Assembly (NCBI RefSeq): GCF_022539665.2
Contig: NC_081336.1
Location: forward strand, 6,554,278 to 6,618,277
Reading direction: 5' to 3'
DNA: 64,000 nucleotides
Origin: Daphnia carinata
Lineage: Eukaryota > Arthropoda > Branchiopoda > Diplostraca > Daphniidae
Of this stretch, positions 40,801-52,481 are shown piece after piece. Each line of letters opens with the position of its first letter. The first letter of the stretch is position 1. The notes beneath the pieces are model-generated. The model searched no databases, was not told the origin of the DNA, and saw only the letters and a program-made list of their open reading frames with translations. A program made the position numbers and the translations under genes.

Positions 40801-43800
40801 GAATGAAAGGAAACATTGCCAAGGATTATGGGGATTTGATTCGCGATATTTGGAAAGGCAAATCTCGAACTATTGCCCCGCTACGCTTAAGAGTATGTTG
40901 AATTCTTCGTTCAATACTACTATGAATCTACATGTTCCACGATATAACCATAATTTTCCTTATCTAATTCGTAAAATAGTGGACAATCGGCAAATACGCT
41001 CCAAGGTTTAACGGTTATCAGCAACACGATGCTCAGGAACTTTTAGCTTTCCTTCTTGATGGTCTTCACGAAGATCTAAACCGAGTTCACGACAAGCCTT
41101 ACGTTGAACTGAGCGACAGCGAAGGCCGTCCGGATGTCGTTGTAGCTCAAGAGGTTGAACGATCTCTTACAAAATTGTACAATTTCTTTATTTCCGATCT
41201 TTTCCTGCCAGGCATGGGAGAATCACCTTCTACGGAACCGCTCCATTGTTGTCGAACTCTTCCATGGTCAACTTAAATCGAAAGTCACCTGCGGAGTATG
41301 TCAACGTGAAAGTGTACGCTTCGATCCTTTTAACTATTTGTCACTACCTCTACCTCTTGAAAGCTACGTTCACGTTGAAGTCGTCGGTAAGTTTTTCTGC
41401 ACACAATAAATAATAGATCCGTGTATGTAGGCATGATTTTTCTTTCTTGACATAGTTCTTCGGTTGGATGGATCGGTGCCAGTCAAATATGGTCTTCGTT
41501 TACCAATGGATGCTACGTATCTCTTACTTAAAGAAAGATTAGCCTCCTTATGTCAAATATCTCCCGATCACCTTTTATTTGCAGAAGTATCTGGAGCAAT
41601 GATTAAGGCAATTTTCATGGTCATAAGAAATTGTTCGATTTTAATTTAACCAGACCTTTGTGTTCTTCTTCAGACGTTTCCGGGGCTCAACAACAAGGTT
41701 CGACCGACGTCTGGATTAGCCTTATTCGCGTACCAGGTGCTGAGTTCTACTGAAGTGATCCAATTTCTGCCGACGAATGGCGGCAACATCGGTGTTCCAG
41801 ACAGTGGAGTCAAAGATGCCAATCGAAATAACAATAAAATAGGCCATCACTCCAGTAATCAAATAGCAAAAGTCATTGACAAGGGAGGGGACACCAACGC
41901 CACCACCAACAGCTCGGAGGTAAGACGACCCGTCGGTATCTGCATGAACGTGATGAGCACCGTATTCTGTAGAAAGGTATTCGCCCCTTATTTTTTTCAT
42001 TTTTTGCTTATTGTCCTGTCTGTTCGGCCCCAGTTCTAGTCGGTCAGTCTAATAGTAGGTTTACTCAAGTAAATGGTGAGGGATGTGCTGTATCGACGTT
42101 TCTCCAAATTTTGTCACTTGTCTTTACTTAACTTTTTCACGTTTGATTCTGAAGCCACATGTCACGTTAACTCTTTTCGGCCCCCAGGCATACTGTAACG
42201 CCTCTGGGTATTTAGCAAATTTCCTTCAGACTCTATGTTTTGCCGCAAACTGATTCTATAGTTGATTGTTCTTGTAGATTAGCTTCCTTAACATATTGTA
42301 TGTAATGCTTTTATACAGTAGATTAGAATATTCGCTAGTTGATTTACCCAACACCTTCCTTGATGTTCGTCGTGATCACTGTACCGTATTTTGAATGGCT
42401 TTGTGGCATTTCGTGTGTAAATTCTATTAATTGTAAATTAATTTGTTCAATTTAAACTTAGAACGGTCTCTCTCCTGGACAAGAATCCCTGCCGCAGAGA
42501 TCGACCAATGTTACACAGCAGCCAGTAACAAATGGGGGAACTAATGATGAACGCAACGGCGATCGTTCGAGTTTGGCCAGTACCAGCAGTGGCAGTGGTG
42601 GATTAGGAAGTCCAGTTAGTTTGACGAGTAACAATAGCAGTACTCAAGAACTAAACGGCTCTTTGGGAATGGGAGCCTCATTTTTGGTTGTCTATCATCG
42701 GAAAATGGTTTCTGTGTTCTTTAGAATGTAGTATTTCTTTTGTTTTCTAACGTACATTGTCTTCTAGATACGACAAGATCTCTATTTCGTCTCCCCACAT
42801 AAAACGCGACCTAGTCTCTTCGGTTTACCACTGTTGGTTCCCTTAGCATGGAGAACAGATGGAGTCCCATCTTCAGCGGATGAACGAAACAGAATGTTAG
42901 TCCTACAAACGACGAGCCAAGACTTGTATCGGTGTGTGTGGACGCTGGTGTCTAGGCTGGTCTCGCCTTCTCCCCCTACTGACAGTGGCACACTTCCAAA
43001 TCACGCCCATGACTGGTAACTGTTGGTAATATTCAAATTTTTATTGTATTATGCATCTATTCATTTTATATGCAGCGATGATAGTCTGGGCTACGAGTTC
43101 CCTTTCACCCTAAAAGTTGTACAGGCCAATGGAATCCATTGTGGTATTTGTCCATGGACCAAATTCTGTAAAGGATGCCCGCTGGCTCCAACGCCTGACC
43201 CCCTACCGAATGGTAGCGAGACCAATTCGTCCTATATCGAGGGCGTCCTTAATTATTGCATCGCGGTTGATTGGGAACCGACCGCTCTTCATCTCCGGTA
43301 TCAGACATCGCTTGAAAAAGTAAACTCAATTAACGTTTCCTCGTTGAAAAACTTGCTGTTAATGTCAATATATGTATGCCCATCAGGTATTTGACGAAGA
43401 TCCCAGTGTGGCCAAAGCCCTTCACCAACAAACAGAACCAGTCAGCCTAGAGCAATGCTTGCAAGCTTTCACGCGAGAAGAGCAACTCTCAGGAGATGAG
43501 AAGTACTACTGTCCTAAATGCGCCACCCACCAACCAGCCACCAAAAAGCTACAAATCTGGAGATTACCCCCAATACTGGTAATTTTTAAAACGTTATACT
43601 AATTTTTTATTATTATCAAACGGGAAATCCAGCGTGTGAAAGCGAATGAACAGCCAACTTACTTTTTTTCAAATCTAGATTGTTCATCTGAAACGATTCC
43701 AGTTCGTCAACCATCGTTGGATTAAGTCCCACAAGGCTGTTCAGTTTCCACATAACAATTTGGATTTCACCGAATTCTTAGCAGCAATTCCTAGCGAAAC

Positions 43801-44523
43801 GCTAGTCCGCCATCGACAAATGGCTTCTTCCGTGCTTCCGAACGGGGTGGCAGAATCCAGCAAGGACGAATCAAATGATATTTCACCTAAACATTCCATT
43901 TCCTCGTCCGTCCCATATTCCAACGGGCATCCACCAAATATTAGGGAAGTGATCAACGGCAACGAATCGACCAGGAAGCGACTCGAATCCACTTCGCTCA
44001 TGACTCATCCGGTTCACGATGAAGATCTTATTGATTTTCACCAACACCGACTTCTTCCAGGCTACAATAAGCTGGATATAACTTACAGCCTCTACGCCGC
44101 TGTGGTAAATAATTATTTTAAATAACAATATAACGGCTAATGAAATTTTCAAAATTTTAGTGTCACTCGGGTATTATGGGAGGAGGCCATTACATTTCCT
44201 ATGCCAAGAATCCCAACGGTAAATGGTTCTACTACAATGACTCTACGTGCAAGGTACGTATTGATTGTGAAATAAATTCGTCTGAAGGTAATCGTGAATA
44301 TTTTTGCTTTTAGGAATCGTCAGCAAATCAGATAGAAGGCCAGACAGCGTACATGCTGTTTTTTGAGAGAGATGGCATTGACATGAAGGCTTACCTCCCA
44401 AAATTGCGCGAGCCGAGCACAAGTTCGGCTGAAAGCGCCAACAGTGACTCTGCAGCGGGAAAAGTGACAGCGGCAATCAACGGGTTAGAAGAAGAGGACG
44501 GTAAAAAGTGCTGCATCATGTAA
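37822..44523 (+). CDS. USP32: Ubiquitin carboxyl-terminal hydrolase 32 (USP32)
   Basis: This is a large multi-exon gene for roughly 1,500 residues. The N-terminus [19 protein letters not shown] matches USP32 and offers a glycine-2 myristoylation context. EF-hand-like units follow ([26 protein letters not shown]). A DUSP domain follows ([29 protein letters not shown]), then a ubiquitin-like segment. The peptidase C19 catalytic domain carries the Cys box ([17 protein letters not shown], about 40608-40660), [20 protein letters not shown], a split insert, the zinc CxxC ribbon ([11 protein letters not shown]) and the His box ([20 protein letters not shown], about 44180-44245). It ends in the CaaX-type box CCIM for prenylation. 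USP32 is a Golgi/endosomal membrane deubiquitinase that regulates Rab7 and retromer traffic. Catalytic Cys and His are present. Confidence 0.94.
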
Positions 44524-44968
44524 TGCATTCGTGACGTATTCAGCCCCGTATATTTCAGTTTTTATTAACGAGTTTCACCTCAAAAGAGCAAAATGGTATG
44601 CTTAAGATCGCGCTCTAGTCACTCGCAAAGGTCAAACTTTCCACTAGTAAATGATGGATAAATAGGTTCGTTTTTGGTGTCATTTCAATAATGATGGTCA
44701 ATCACATAGAAAATTCTGTTTGTAGAGAGTTCAAATGTAGTTGGTTACTACCTTATTTACCTTTATAATGATCCATTGAGAGGTAGTTGTTGCTTGTTGT
44801 TTGTTTTTGTGCCTTTGTTCCCAGTGTATCAAAACGCGTGTTTACATATATTGCGGTGCAAATAACTCATGAAAAATCCCAACAGGTATGAACGTGTGAT
44901 TGACGACACGAAAGCTTTGTTTCCTTTATATTCAAACTATTTCGCTAGACTGACAAAAGCAGTTGACT
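44524..44968. other. Convergent 3' UTR gap between USP32 and MRPL24
   Basis: A 3' flank shared by two tail-to-tail genes. No clear additional feature is seen. Confidence 0.4.
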
Positions 44969-46360
44969 TCATTCCAGTCTGTAATGCTCCATTAAGTCCA
45001 TTTCAAATGTTTTGCTTTGCGGGATGTAGGTATGTTCAGATATGTCTGCAGCCCGTGTGTCCTTTTCTTGTTCTGTAAATGAATGCATGTATAATAGTTA
45101 TTACCTCTGCAAAATAATCCGTGATTTTACGCGTTTCCCCCGTGCAATTTCAAATAATAATAATAATACGTTTATATACATGTACACTGATAATATTTGT
45201 CTATCAATGTTGTGATTGGCTCCTATATTTTAAAGAACTACAAAGGACATTTACCTGGATATCCAGCCTTTGTTTTGAAGTCAATAGTTTCCGAAGCTGA
45301 TATCGGCACTGGTATTATATGACCTGTTCTTTTGGAAACTCGTACTTTCTCTCCTTGCTCTGTGTACCGCCATTCTACTTTAGTCCCTTTCCTACATCCG
45401 AAAATATTATTAATCGTAAAATAACACTAGCATAATCGGTATTCTTACTCATCAGTAGGATCAACCAATGCAACCTCATTTGTGACCAACAGAGGTGCTT
45501 CCGACTGAATTACTGTACCCGGGTAATCATCAGTCTTTCCGATCCACCTGTAATGCACATTTAAGCCTTCAACAACAACCCAATTCCTTTCCTGAAAACA
45601 GAGAAAATGTGTAAAATAAAATAGACATAAGCTATTATTGCTTTCTGATACATCTAACCGAATTGAGAATAAATTTCTTTTTACTACCTCAATGATTTGG
45701 CTCACCAATCCTATCTTTCCTTTATCTTTTCCAACCAAGACTTCTACCTAATTCAGATATTACACAAGGTTACAAAACATTCAACAAAAGAAAAAAAAAA
45801 TATCAGATTTCTTCCATACTCTATCCCCTCTAAAAAATGTCCATTCTTTAAGTGGCTCTACAAAAACTTTTTTCCTTCGGCTAAGATTTTGTCTCCGAAA
45901 CTCTTCTGTCCATGGGCGATTCATAGTGTACCTAAAAGTTAGTTTAATTAACTACTGTTATATTCAAAAATACATCCAAAAGCTACCATATTGTTCAATC
46001 AAATTATCATAGAAATGAAAAGAATTTCTAAAATGTTTTAAGAAAAAATGGGAAAACCTTGCCTAAATTTTTTCTTTTCCAAAGTTACAGGTAGGTACTG
46101 TGGTAAATCTTTTGGTGCTTCCCAGTAAACCTGTAATTTAAAAAGGAAATACAGTCTATCACACAAGATAATGCAAAATGTCAAAAAATAAAAACAAAAA
46201 ACAACAACTAAACAATTCATCCAATATGAATTTAACCAGGGAAGCAGCAAGAAATTTAAGTAATTACTTGTCTCATCGCTCGTTTAATATAGGATTCAGG
46301 AAGATTAGAATAATCTGTAGAATATTTCGCGATCTTCGAAAGCATTGCGGTAAGCCTCAT
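44969..46360 (-). CDS. mRpL24: Mitochondrial large ribosomal subunit protein uL24m (MRPL24)
   Basis: Read from the ATG at 46360 ([20 protein letters not shown], a basic, mitochondria-like N-terminus) through exons carrying [44 protein letters not shown] (the KOW motif), [20 protein letters not shown] and the conserved ESEAPLLV-type segment ([18 protein letters not shown]). The block around 45260 would stop soon after GYPG if read on. A canonical donor there joins in phase to a short last exon at 45066-44969 encoding [18 protein letters not shown] and ending EHYRLE, which matches the family C-terminus. uL24m is an assembly initiator of the mitochondrial large subunit. The short terminal exon is easily missed by ORF-length filters. 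Confidence 0.9.
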
Positions 46361-47115
46361 TCTTGAAATCTATCAAATAGTATCCAACCAAAACGAAGAA
46401 GTTATCCTTTTCAATTTGTTTTTCTGAGTACCATTCACCATGCCCGGTCTTCTCTAGTACAAAGGGCCTATCATCGCCCCTTGCAGCAATGCAAAACGAG
46501 GCATGCCTATGCTTAGGACTGACACCTGGTGTTCAAGTTTTTGGAACCATTTTTGCTTACGAGACCTGCCTACCACTTTTGGATTTTTGCGTGTGCGCCA
46601 CTTGATGGCACAGTTCTTTTGCTATTGAAGGATAGGCTATAAGCCCAATGCCTTATGTTTCAGTTACAGAATAGGGCATTCAGCAAATTAGAACTTTTAA
46701 GGTTGAAACTCTGAACGTGATTAGCGTCTGCTAGAGCCAGTGTCGGAGAAAGTATAACCTATCATGTGCCGAGAAGCTTTTTTTGTATGTAAATAGAACT
46801 AGAGAACTTTGCAAATAGATGTTAAGCATGGCATGTTCATGCCTAAGTTAATGTGAAACTAATGAATAGAAAATTGTGAATCATCTTAATTCAATTACTC
46901 TAGCTGGCTTTCGTATGGTGTCTGCGCAAACGCACTATATGATTCAATAAACATTGATCTTTGACCGGCCATGCATATGTCACGAAAGTTGTTTGGTCCA
47001 ATCTAGGTTAACTTTTTCCTTGATCCTTTAGCACTTCGGTAAAAGATATTGATGCCCAGTTGTAGCTCTTTTTGCTTGCCAGTGGATTAATCAAAACCAT
47101 AGTAACATTGAAATC
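46361..47115. other. Divergent intergenic region between MRPL24 and the TMEM68-like gene
   Basis: This holds the two 5' flanks. A T/C-rich stretch and several short frames are present but nothing with coding support. No RNA gene was recognised. Confidence 0.4.
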
Positions 47116-48473
47116 ATGCCCTACAATGCCCTAGACCACCTAACTGATCTAACTCAGTATCTGAATCTAACTAAGCTGTTTGGTAAATAGGACTCTTTTC
47201 TAATGTCAAAGCATAGAAATAGAAAATAGTGTACATATTTATATACACCACTTATTTTGTTTGCCTTAGGGGCATCTATAGATATTTATTACTCCAATTG
47301 GTTGTCATGGCTTTTCACACCTTTGATTGCTGTCTCTTTGCTACCGGGTATCATCATTATTCTACTCTACATCACATCTTCTCTTTTATACATTTACAAA
47401 TTGCACAGGTAAGTTATGACTTCTCAATTCCCAATACTGTTTTTTTTTTTTTTTTTTTGTTTTGCTTACACATTCTCTTCAGATATAGGCTACTAGATGC
47501 ATATGATAAAGACATATGGGATGCAGGAAGAAAAGTTGTTTCAGCTATTTGGGATGCATTAGGCTGGATCTGGCATGGTAATTAATTTGCAATATTTGTG
47601 AGCCAATGTTAAAGCACAGTTGTGTTTAGGATATGAAATTATTGGAGTTGAAAATATTCCCCCTGGTGGTGCTCTTTTGGTGTATTATCATGGAGCAGTT
47701 CCCATTGACTTCTACTACATATGCAGTCATATATTGCTGTATGAAGGAAGATTGATCAATCCTGTTGGTGATAGATTCCTTTTTAAAATTCCAGGTACAT
47801 AAAAGGACTTTTTCTTGAATGGTACTTTTTTACCATTAATTATTACTTACCAAATTTATGCTGTTTTTGTGTGTTACAAACCTCTTTGCTTTAAGGATGG
47901 AGTAGTCTTTTAGAGGCGTTTGGCGTAATACCTGGTACCGTACAGAGCTGTGCAGCCCTTTTGAGGAAAGGCAATCTCTTGGCCATAGCTCCAGGAGGAG
48001 TTTATGAAGCTCAGTTGGGTGACCATAACTATGAACTTCTTTGGAGGCAACGGTTAGGTTTCGCGAAGGTAGCCATTGAGGCTAAAGTGGTAAGATGTTT
48101 TCACCTTCAGTACTGAAGTAAAGAAATTCGATTAAAGTAAGATTTTGTTTATTTGTAGCCCATCATTCCAATCTTCACGCGAAATATTCGAGAGGCATTC
48201 CGGTCATTTAATGTTTGTCAATCATTCTGGCATTGGTTGTACCAAAAAACACATTTGCCCCTCGTTCCTATATATGGAGGTTTTCCTGTAAAGCTGACTA
48301 CGTTCATAGGAAGCGCCATTCCGTACGATGAATCCCATACTCCCGAGTCTTTAGCAAAACTGGTAACACAAAGTATGAAAGAAATGATCAATACTCACCA
48401 ATCAAAGCCAGGGAATATTTTCGGGGCTATTGCGGAAAGATTTATTCGCCGTAAAAATAAGTTGTCAGGATAA
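47116..48473 (+). CDS. TMEM68: TMEM68-like glycerolipid acyltransferase
   Basis: Six exons (47116-47182, 47270-47408, 47483-47577, 47630-47793, 47897-48089, 48160-48473) sum to 323 residues, matching the family length. The short first exon starts with ATG (MPYNALDHLTDLTQYLN) and joins in phase to a membrane segment (LIAVSLLPGIIIILLYITSS). The acyltransferase (PlsC/LPLAT) domain has the catalytic HX4D block YYHGAVPIDFYY, block III PGGVYEAQLG, and VPIIPIFTRN. TMEM68 is an ER membrane acyltransferase able to make triacylglycerol and ether-lipid precursors from mono/diacylglycerol. It lies tail-to-tail with the GST gene, separated by about 120 bp. Confidence 0.92.
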
Positions 48474-48596
48474 AATATCTATTACTTTATACGTATTTAT
48501 CAATATATTGGAAACCTTCAACCATAGAAAATATAGTAATTTCTAATACACTTTAAGGAAAATACAGTGCACGAACCCAACTAGCTCTAGAATTTT

Positions 48597-49774
48597 TTAC
48601 AGTTTGCTATCGCGTGGGACTCCCGAAAACTTGTGAGTTATAATTCGAACGATTTTATGAGCGTCTTCGTAATGAGGCCCCGTTGCCTTTCGCACACGTT
48701 CCCTGTATGCACCTACAAATGAAAACATTTTTATTTACTATTATAATAATTTTGCTTTGCTATCTAAAAATGTATGAAATTAACAAGAACAGTTGCAACG
48801 TTCCGTCTCTGAATTGGCAATGAACAGCTTGCTTAGAGCCAATCCGATTTTTTTAAAACTTACGATAGATGTGGTTATCAATTTTCATGGAAGACGTGCA
48901 AAAAAAATTATTAAATAAAAAAATTAATAAAAGTTGTCTAACCAATAATTGGATACTTTTGAAAAACATCATATCCTGCCATTACTGCATAACAATGGGT
49001 GAGTGAATGTTTTAGTACCCAAATATAGTTGATTTAAGTTACCAGGTTGCTCCAATTCACAACAGGCCAAAAGATCAGCTACAGAAATGTTTGGCCCAGT
49101 GATAAATTTCTTGTTTCCATTGTCCAACCAGATGGTTTCAATTTCTCCTAAACACTTCTCCATTTCTTTTTGAAAACGTGCAACTTTTTTCTCTTCAACA
49201 GGTCTTTGAAACATCATAGGCTCTAAAAACTTTCAAAAGTGAATCAGTATTAGCTCTGTGCAAGAGGAACTAATCAGAATTCACTTCTTCATCTTGCTAG
49301 AATCATCTACCTTGTGTCTAAAATACATTGCACAAAACAGTCTGGTGTTGAGATGTTGCCATTCAAGGTATTCATCTACTTTTGCTTGAAGCTGCAAATC
49401 AGTACTATACCAATGGTCAGCAACATTTCTGCTTCTTACTAGGTAACGAAGAATTGCTACGCTGTAAACAATTTTGTTGGTTAGAGAAATGCTAAAACGA
49501 TTATGTATTTGGGGTACCTCTCAGTTAATTTAAATCCAGCATCATCAATCACAGGGACTTTTTGGATGGGATTGATTTTTTTAAAAGCTTCTTCAAAGTG
49601 CTCACCTATTTAAGAACAAGGATATATGCTGTAAATCGAGCAAAATATTCAAATTACACTACCATCACGAAGTTTAACTGTACAACTTTCGAATGGTATG
49701 TTTGCCACTTTCAGAAATAGATAAACCGCCCTAGACGGTTGTGACATTAAATCGTAATACAGTTTTAAAGTCAT
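48597..49774 (-). CDS. GstT: Theta-class glutathione S-transferase
   Basis: Read from the ATG at 49774 (MTLKLYYDLMSQPSRAVYLF). The thioredoxin-like domain has the theta-type active-site SQPSRAV serine, the cis-Pro/glutathione segment INPIQKVPVIDD and FKLTESVAILRYL. The helical domain includes LQLQAKVDEYLEWQHLNTR, the NISVADLLACCELEQP helix with its conserved N-cap Asp, and the C-terminal IIGAYRERVRKATGPHYEDAH. Theta GSTs conjugate or dehalogenate small electrophiles with glutathione in the cytosol. About six exons separated by short introns. TAA stop at 48597-48599. The subunit is of ordinary length with no breaks seen. Confidence 0.92.
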
Positions 49775-49836
49775 TATTCTCCTGTTGGTTTCCCTAATAA
49801 TTTCAGTTCACGCCGAATGCCACGGAACTGTTTGCC

Positions 49837-50034
49837 TTGGTCGATAAGCAAAGTAAACATTCGACAATCCCAATACGCAAAAATATTACATTAAATCACC
49901 AGGAAAATAAAATTCGTCGACTGCCAACTGCGTCCATGTTGTGGAAAAAAATATTTAAAATTAAAACATGGAAGTTTTTTAGTTTTCTCCAACTATTACT
50001 GTTATTCGCTGCAAGAATCTTTGCTGAAATTTAA
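49837..50034 (+). CDS. Possible small tail-anchored peptide or terminal exon
   Basis: In the divergent gap between the GST and eIF3h genes, a frame opens after a TTTCAG acceptor near 49806 (FTPNATELFALVDKQSKH). It continues through a basic stretch (KKIFKIKTWK) and ends with a hydrophobic C-terminus (FFSFLQLLLLFAARIF) two residues before the stop. The listed start is not an ATG. The layout resembles the last exon of a tail-anchored membrane protein, but no upstream exon is visible and the GST gene occupies the opposite strand. May be chance or a relic. Confidence 0.2.
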   Translation: MVDKQSKHSTIPIRKNITLNHQENKIRRLPTASMLWKKIFKIKTWKFFSFLQLLLLFAARIFAEI

Positions 50035-50164
50035 AATACGATTTGTATAAAGAAATAAGAAACATATAAAATTATTAATTCATTCATTCTTTTGACACTT
50101 GGCAGTCCAGGATGGTAAGCTGGCAACGTTCTGAAAAAACCGGCCTGGCCAAAATCACAAAAAA

Positions 50165-51546
50165 ATGGCGAATCGTAACAGAAGGGCTAATGCTCCCGAT
50201 GTAGACAATACTATTGATTTAGTTCAAGTGGATGGCCTGGTAAGTTATTTATTGTAAATTAGTAATCATAATGCCATCAATTCCAAAGAAAATTATTGTA
50301 CCGAATTTATCGTTGAATTTCCAAGGTTGTGGCCAAGATCATCAAGCATTGCCATGAAGAAGGAAGCAGTGCTGTTGATGTTGCTCAAGGTGTTTTATTG
50401 GGGCTGGTAGCTGACACTCGACTTGAAGTGACAAACTGCTTTCCATTTCCTAAAAACCTTGATGAAAACTTTGATGAAGAGGATTACCAAATGGAAATGA
50501 TGCGCCACCTGCGGAAAGTTAATGTAGATCATCTTCATGTTGGATGGTATCAGAGTACTCAACAAGGAGCATTTCTGTCCACTCAGTTCCTTGAGTCTCA
50601 GTTTACGTATCAAACTTCCATTGAAGAGTCAGTAGTGCTCATCTATGGTACCATTTAAAAATATTTTGGTTGGATGCTGTACACTAATTTTGTTTTTGTT
50701 TCAGACCCACTGAAAACCAAACGAGGGTTTTTGCATTTGAAGGCTTACCGCTTAACTCCCCAAGCAGTTGCCCTCTACAAGGACAATGATTTTGGTGCTG
50801 ATGCCATCAAAACCCACCACTTGAGTTTTGAAAGCCTGTATCAGGTTTGCAAAGTTGACTACAATATCTTTGCTTTTTTAATTAAATATGAATTGTTACT
50901 TTTAGGAAATTAGACTGGTGATTCACAACTCTCACTTGGTCAATGCCCTTTTGTGTGAACTTAGTGAAATGGTTGCTCCTTATGAGGGATCTCAATACCT
51001 TGATCTTGGAACTGCGTATGTGAAAATACTCTCTCAAATCTGTAAACTCCATTTTTAATTTTATTTGTAATGATGAAAAGGTCTGTACTTGAGAAACATC
51101 TGAGGAGCTTGACAGATAATGTTGATGAACTTTTGCAAGATACCAACAAGTTCAACATCTATCAACGCCAGGTGGTGAAGCAACAGCAAGAAAAGCAGAA
51201 ATATGTTCAAAAGAGGGTTAGTTCCATGTGCAATTCCATCTTGTACTTCTGCTTATTTTTGTTGTATCCCTTTCATTTTTCAAATGTATAGAATTTGGAA
51301 AATAACGCTAGACAAGCTCGTGGTGAACCACCGCTACCTGATGAAGACGTAACAAAGGTTTTTAAGCCGATTCCAGTGCCCCCCCGTTTGGAACCAATGG
51401 TTTTGTCTGCCCAAATAGCAGCCCATTGCCAGCAAGTGTCGCTCTTCTGTAGCCAAGCCCTAGGAAAGTTGTTTTTGTCTGAAGCGCTGCAGCAACCGCA
51501 ATCTTCGCAACAAACGGTATTGAAAGGTAGCTCTAAGACTGCCTAA
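50165..51546 (+). CDS. eIF3h: Eukaryotic translation initiation factor 3 subunit H
   Basis: The first exon (50165-50239) encodes [19 protein letters not shown] and joins in phase to the MPN domain: [55 protein letters not shown] and [18 protein letters not shown]. It lacks the JAMM metalloprotease histidines, as is normal for this non-catalytic subunit. The C-terminal helical half has [19 protein letters not shown], a coiled segment [17 protein letters not shown] and [20 protein letters not shown]. eIF3h is part of the eIF3 scaffold on the 40S ribosome. About seven exons. The stop at 51544-51546 overlaps, on the opposite strand, the stop of a possible minus-strand exon. Confidence 0.95.
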
Positions 51547-51844
51547 GAAATGTGTTGGAAGTTTGTTTGGGATCCGGAAATAAAGTTACGGTCGTACCAT
51601 GTCCGGTCGTGAAAACCTCCGTTAATCTGACTTTCAATTCTCCGCGGAAAAGGTTTTTTTAAATTGGGACCCTGATTGTCTACGGCTACGTTACCGAACC
51701 GACTGATGTCCATACGGAATCTCTCCGTTATGTCACTAATATTCATACTGGCCGTCCTCGAAGAAGGAATTAAAGATGAGAAATTATCAATTAGTAAAAT
51801 GACTATAAAGACCACTGCGAATATAAGCCTCCTTTTTGCACGCT
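51543..51844 (-). CDS. Possible minus-strand exon with signal-anchor, unknown product
   Basis: The minus strand from an ATATAG acceptor near 51845 is open for about 100 codons: RRLIFAVVFIVILLID (type II signal-anchor-like), a Ser/Thr stem, then a charged segment (NLKKPFPRRIESQINGG, HDRTWYDRNF), ending in TAG at 51543-51545. Third codon positions favour G/C as in a coding exon. There is no ATG before the anchor, so an upstream exon would be required. Its stop overlaps the eIF3h stop by two bases. Unrecognised; could be the N-terminal part of a Golgi-type protein or a chance frame. Confidence 0.3.
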
Positions 51845-52102
51845 ATATTTCGAACCGTCAGGTTTAGGCGACTGTTGCTCAATGAAGTGGCACTGTCAAT
51901 TTAAGCCATCTATACAAAAGTGCTATCGAGTATAGTATATTTTGTCAATATAATTATTTTTTTATTTGCAGATTTTAGTATCAACGTAGCCTATCAGGTT
52001 TCAGAACTGTTTAGTACGTAATGCCTTCTAATCTCTATCTTTTAGTTGCTCGTTTCCATTGCCTTGTGTAACACTCGGTCTCTGCTGTCCCTGAGGCCCA
52101 CG

Positions 52103-52279
52103 TCACTCTTGTTTTTTACTTGAACGTTTCCACAACGATATTTGAGATACTTGCAACCAACGTTTCGAATTTTCTGTAGCAAAGAGACGCTGGCGAGCTT
52201 GCTGCATAGTTCCATTGTTCAAATTCTTACAGTGTTTGATTGACCAAACAGCGTCAGAATAGGACTTCGCAAGCAGTGC
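52103..52279 (-). CDS. Possible minus-strand terminal exon, unknown product
   Basis: After an AATTAG acceptor the minus strand reads about 58 codons (LLAKSYSDAVWSIKHCKNL ... QQARQRLFATENSKRWLQV) to a TGA. The composition is protein-like and basic, but the family is not recognised. In-frame stops lie just before the acceptor, so it can only be a spliced exon. It lies in the leader region of the + strand kinase gene. Too short to be found by length-based ORF calling. Confidence 0.3.
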   Translation of the reverse strand, partial: ALLAKSYSDAVWSIKHCKNLNNGTMQQARQRLFATENSKRWLQVSQISLWKRSSKKQE

Positions 52280-52481
52280 CTAATTCATTTATTGAAATTG
52301 AAAGTTGTCATTAGTAGTTCTGTTTTTTCTAATTCTAGTTCAGTTTCGGTTTTTCTAATCGGCTGGTATTTGTACTTTATCTGCGGGAGAAGGTAGGCTT
52401 ATCTACTGTAAATTCTTATGCTCACTCTTCTATTTTTTTTTTCTCCTCAACACTACATACACGCTTTAGCTTTCTGACAGG

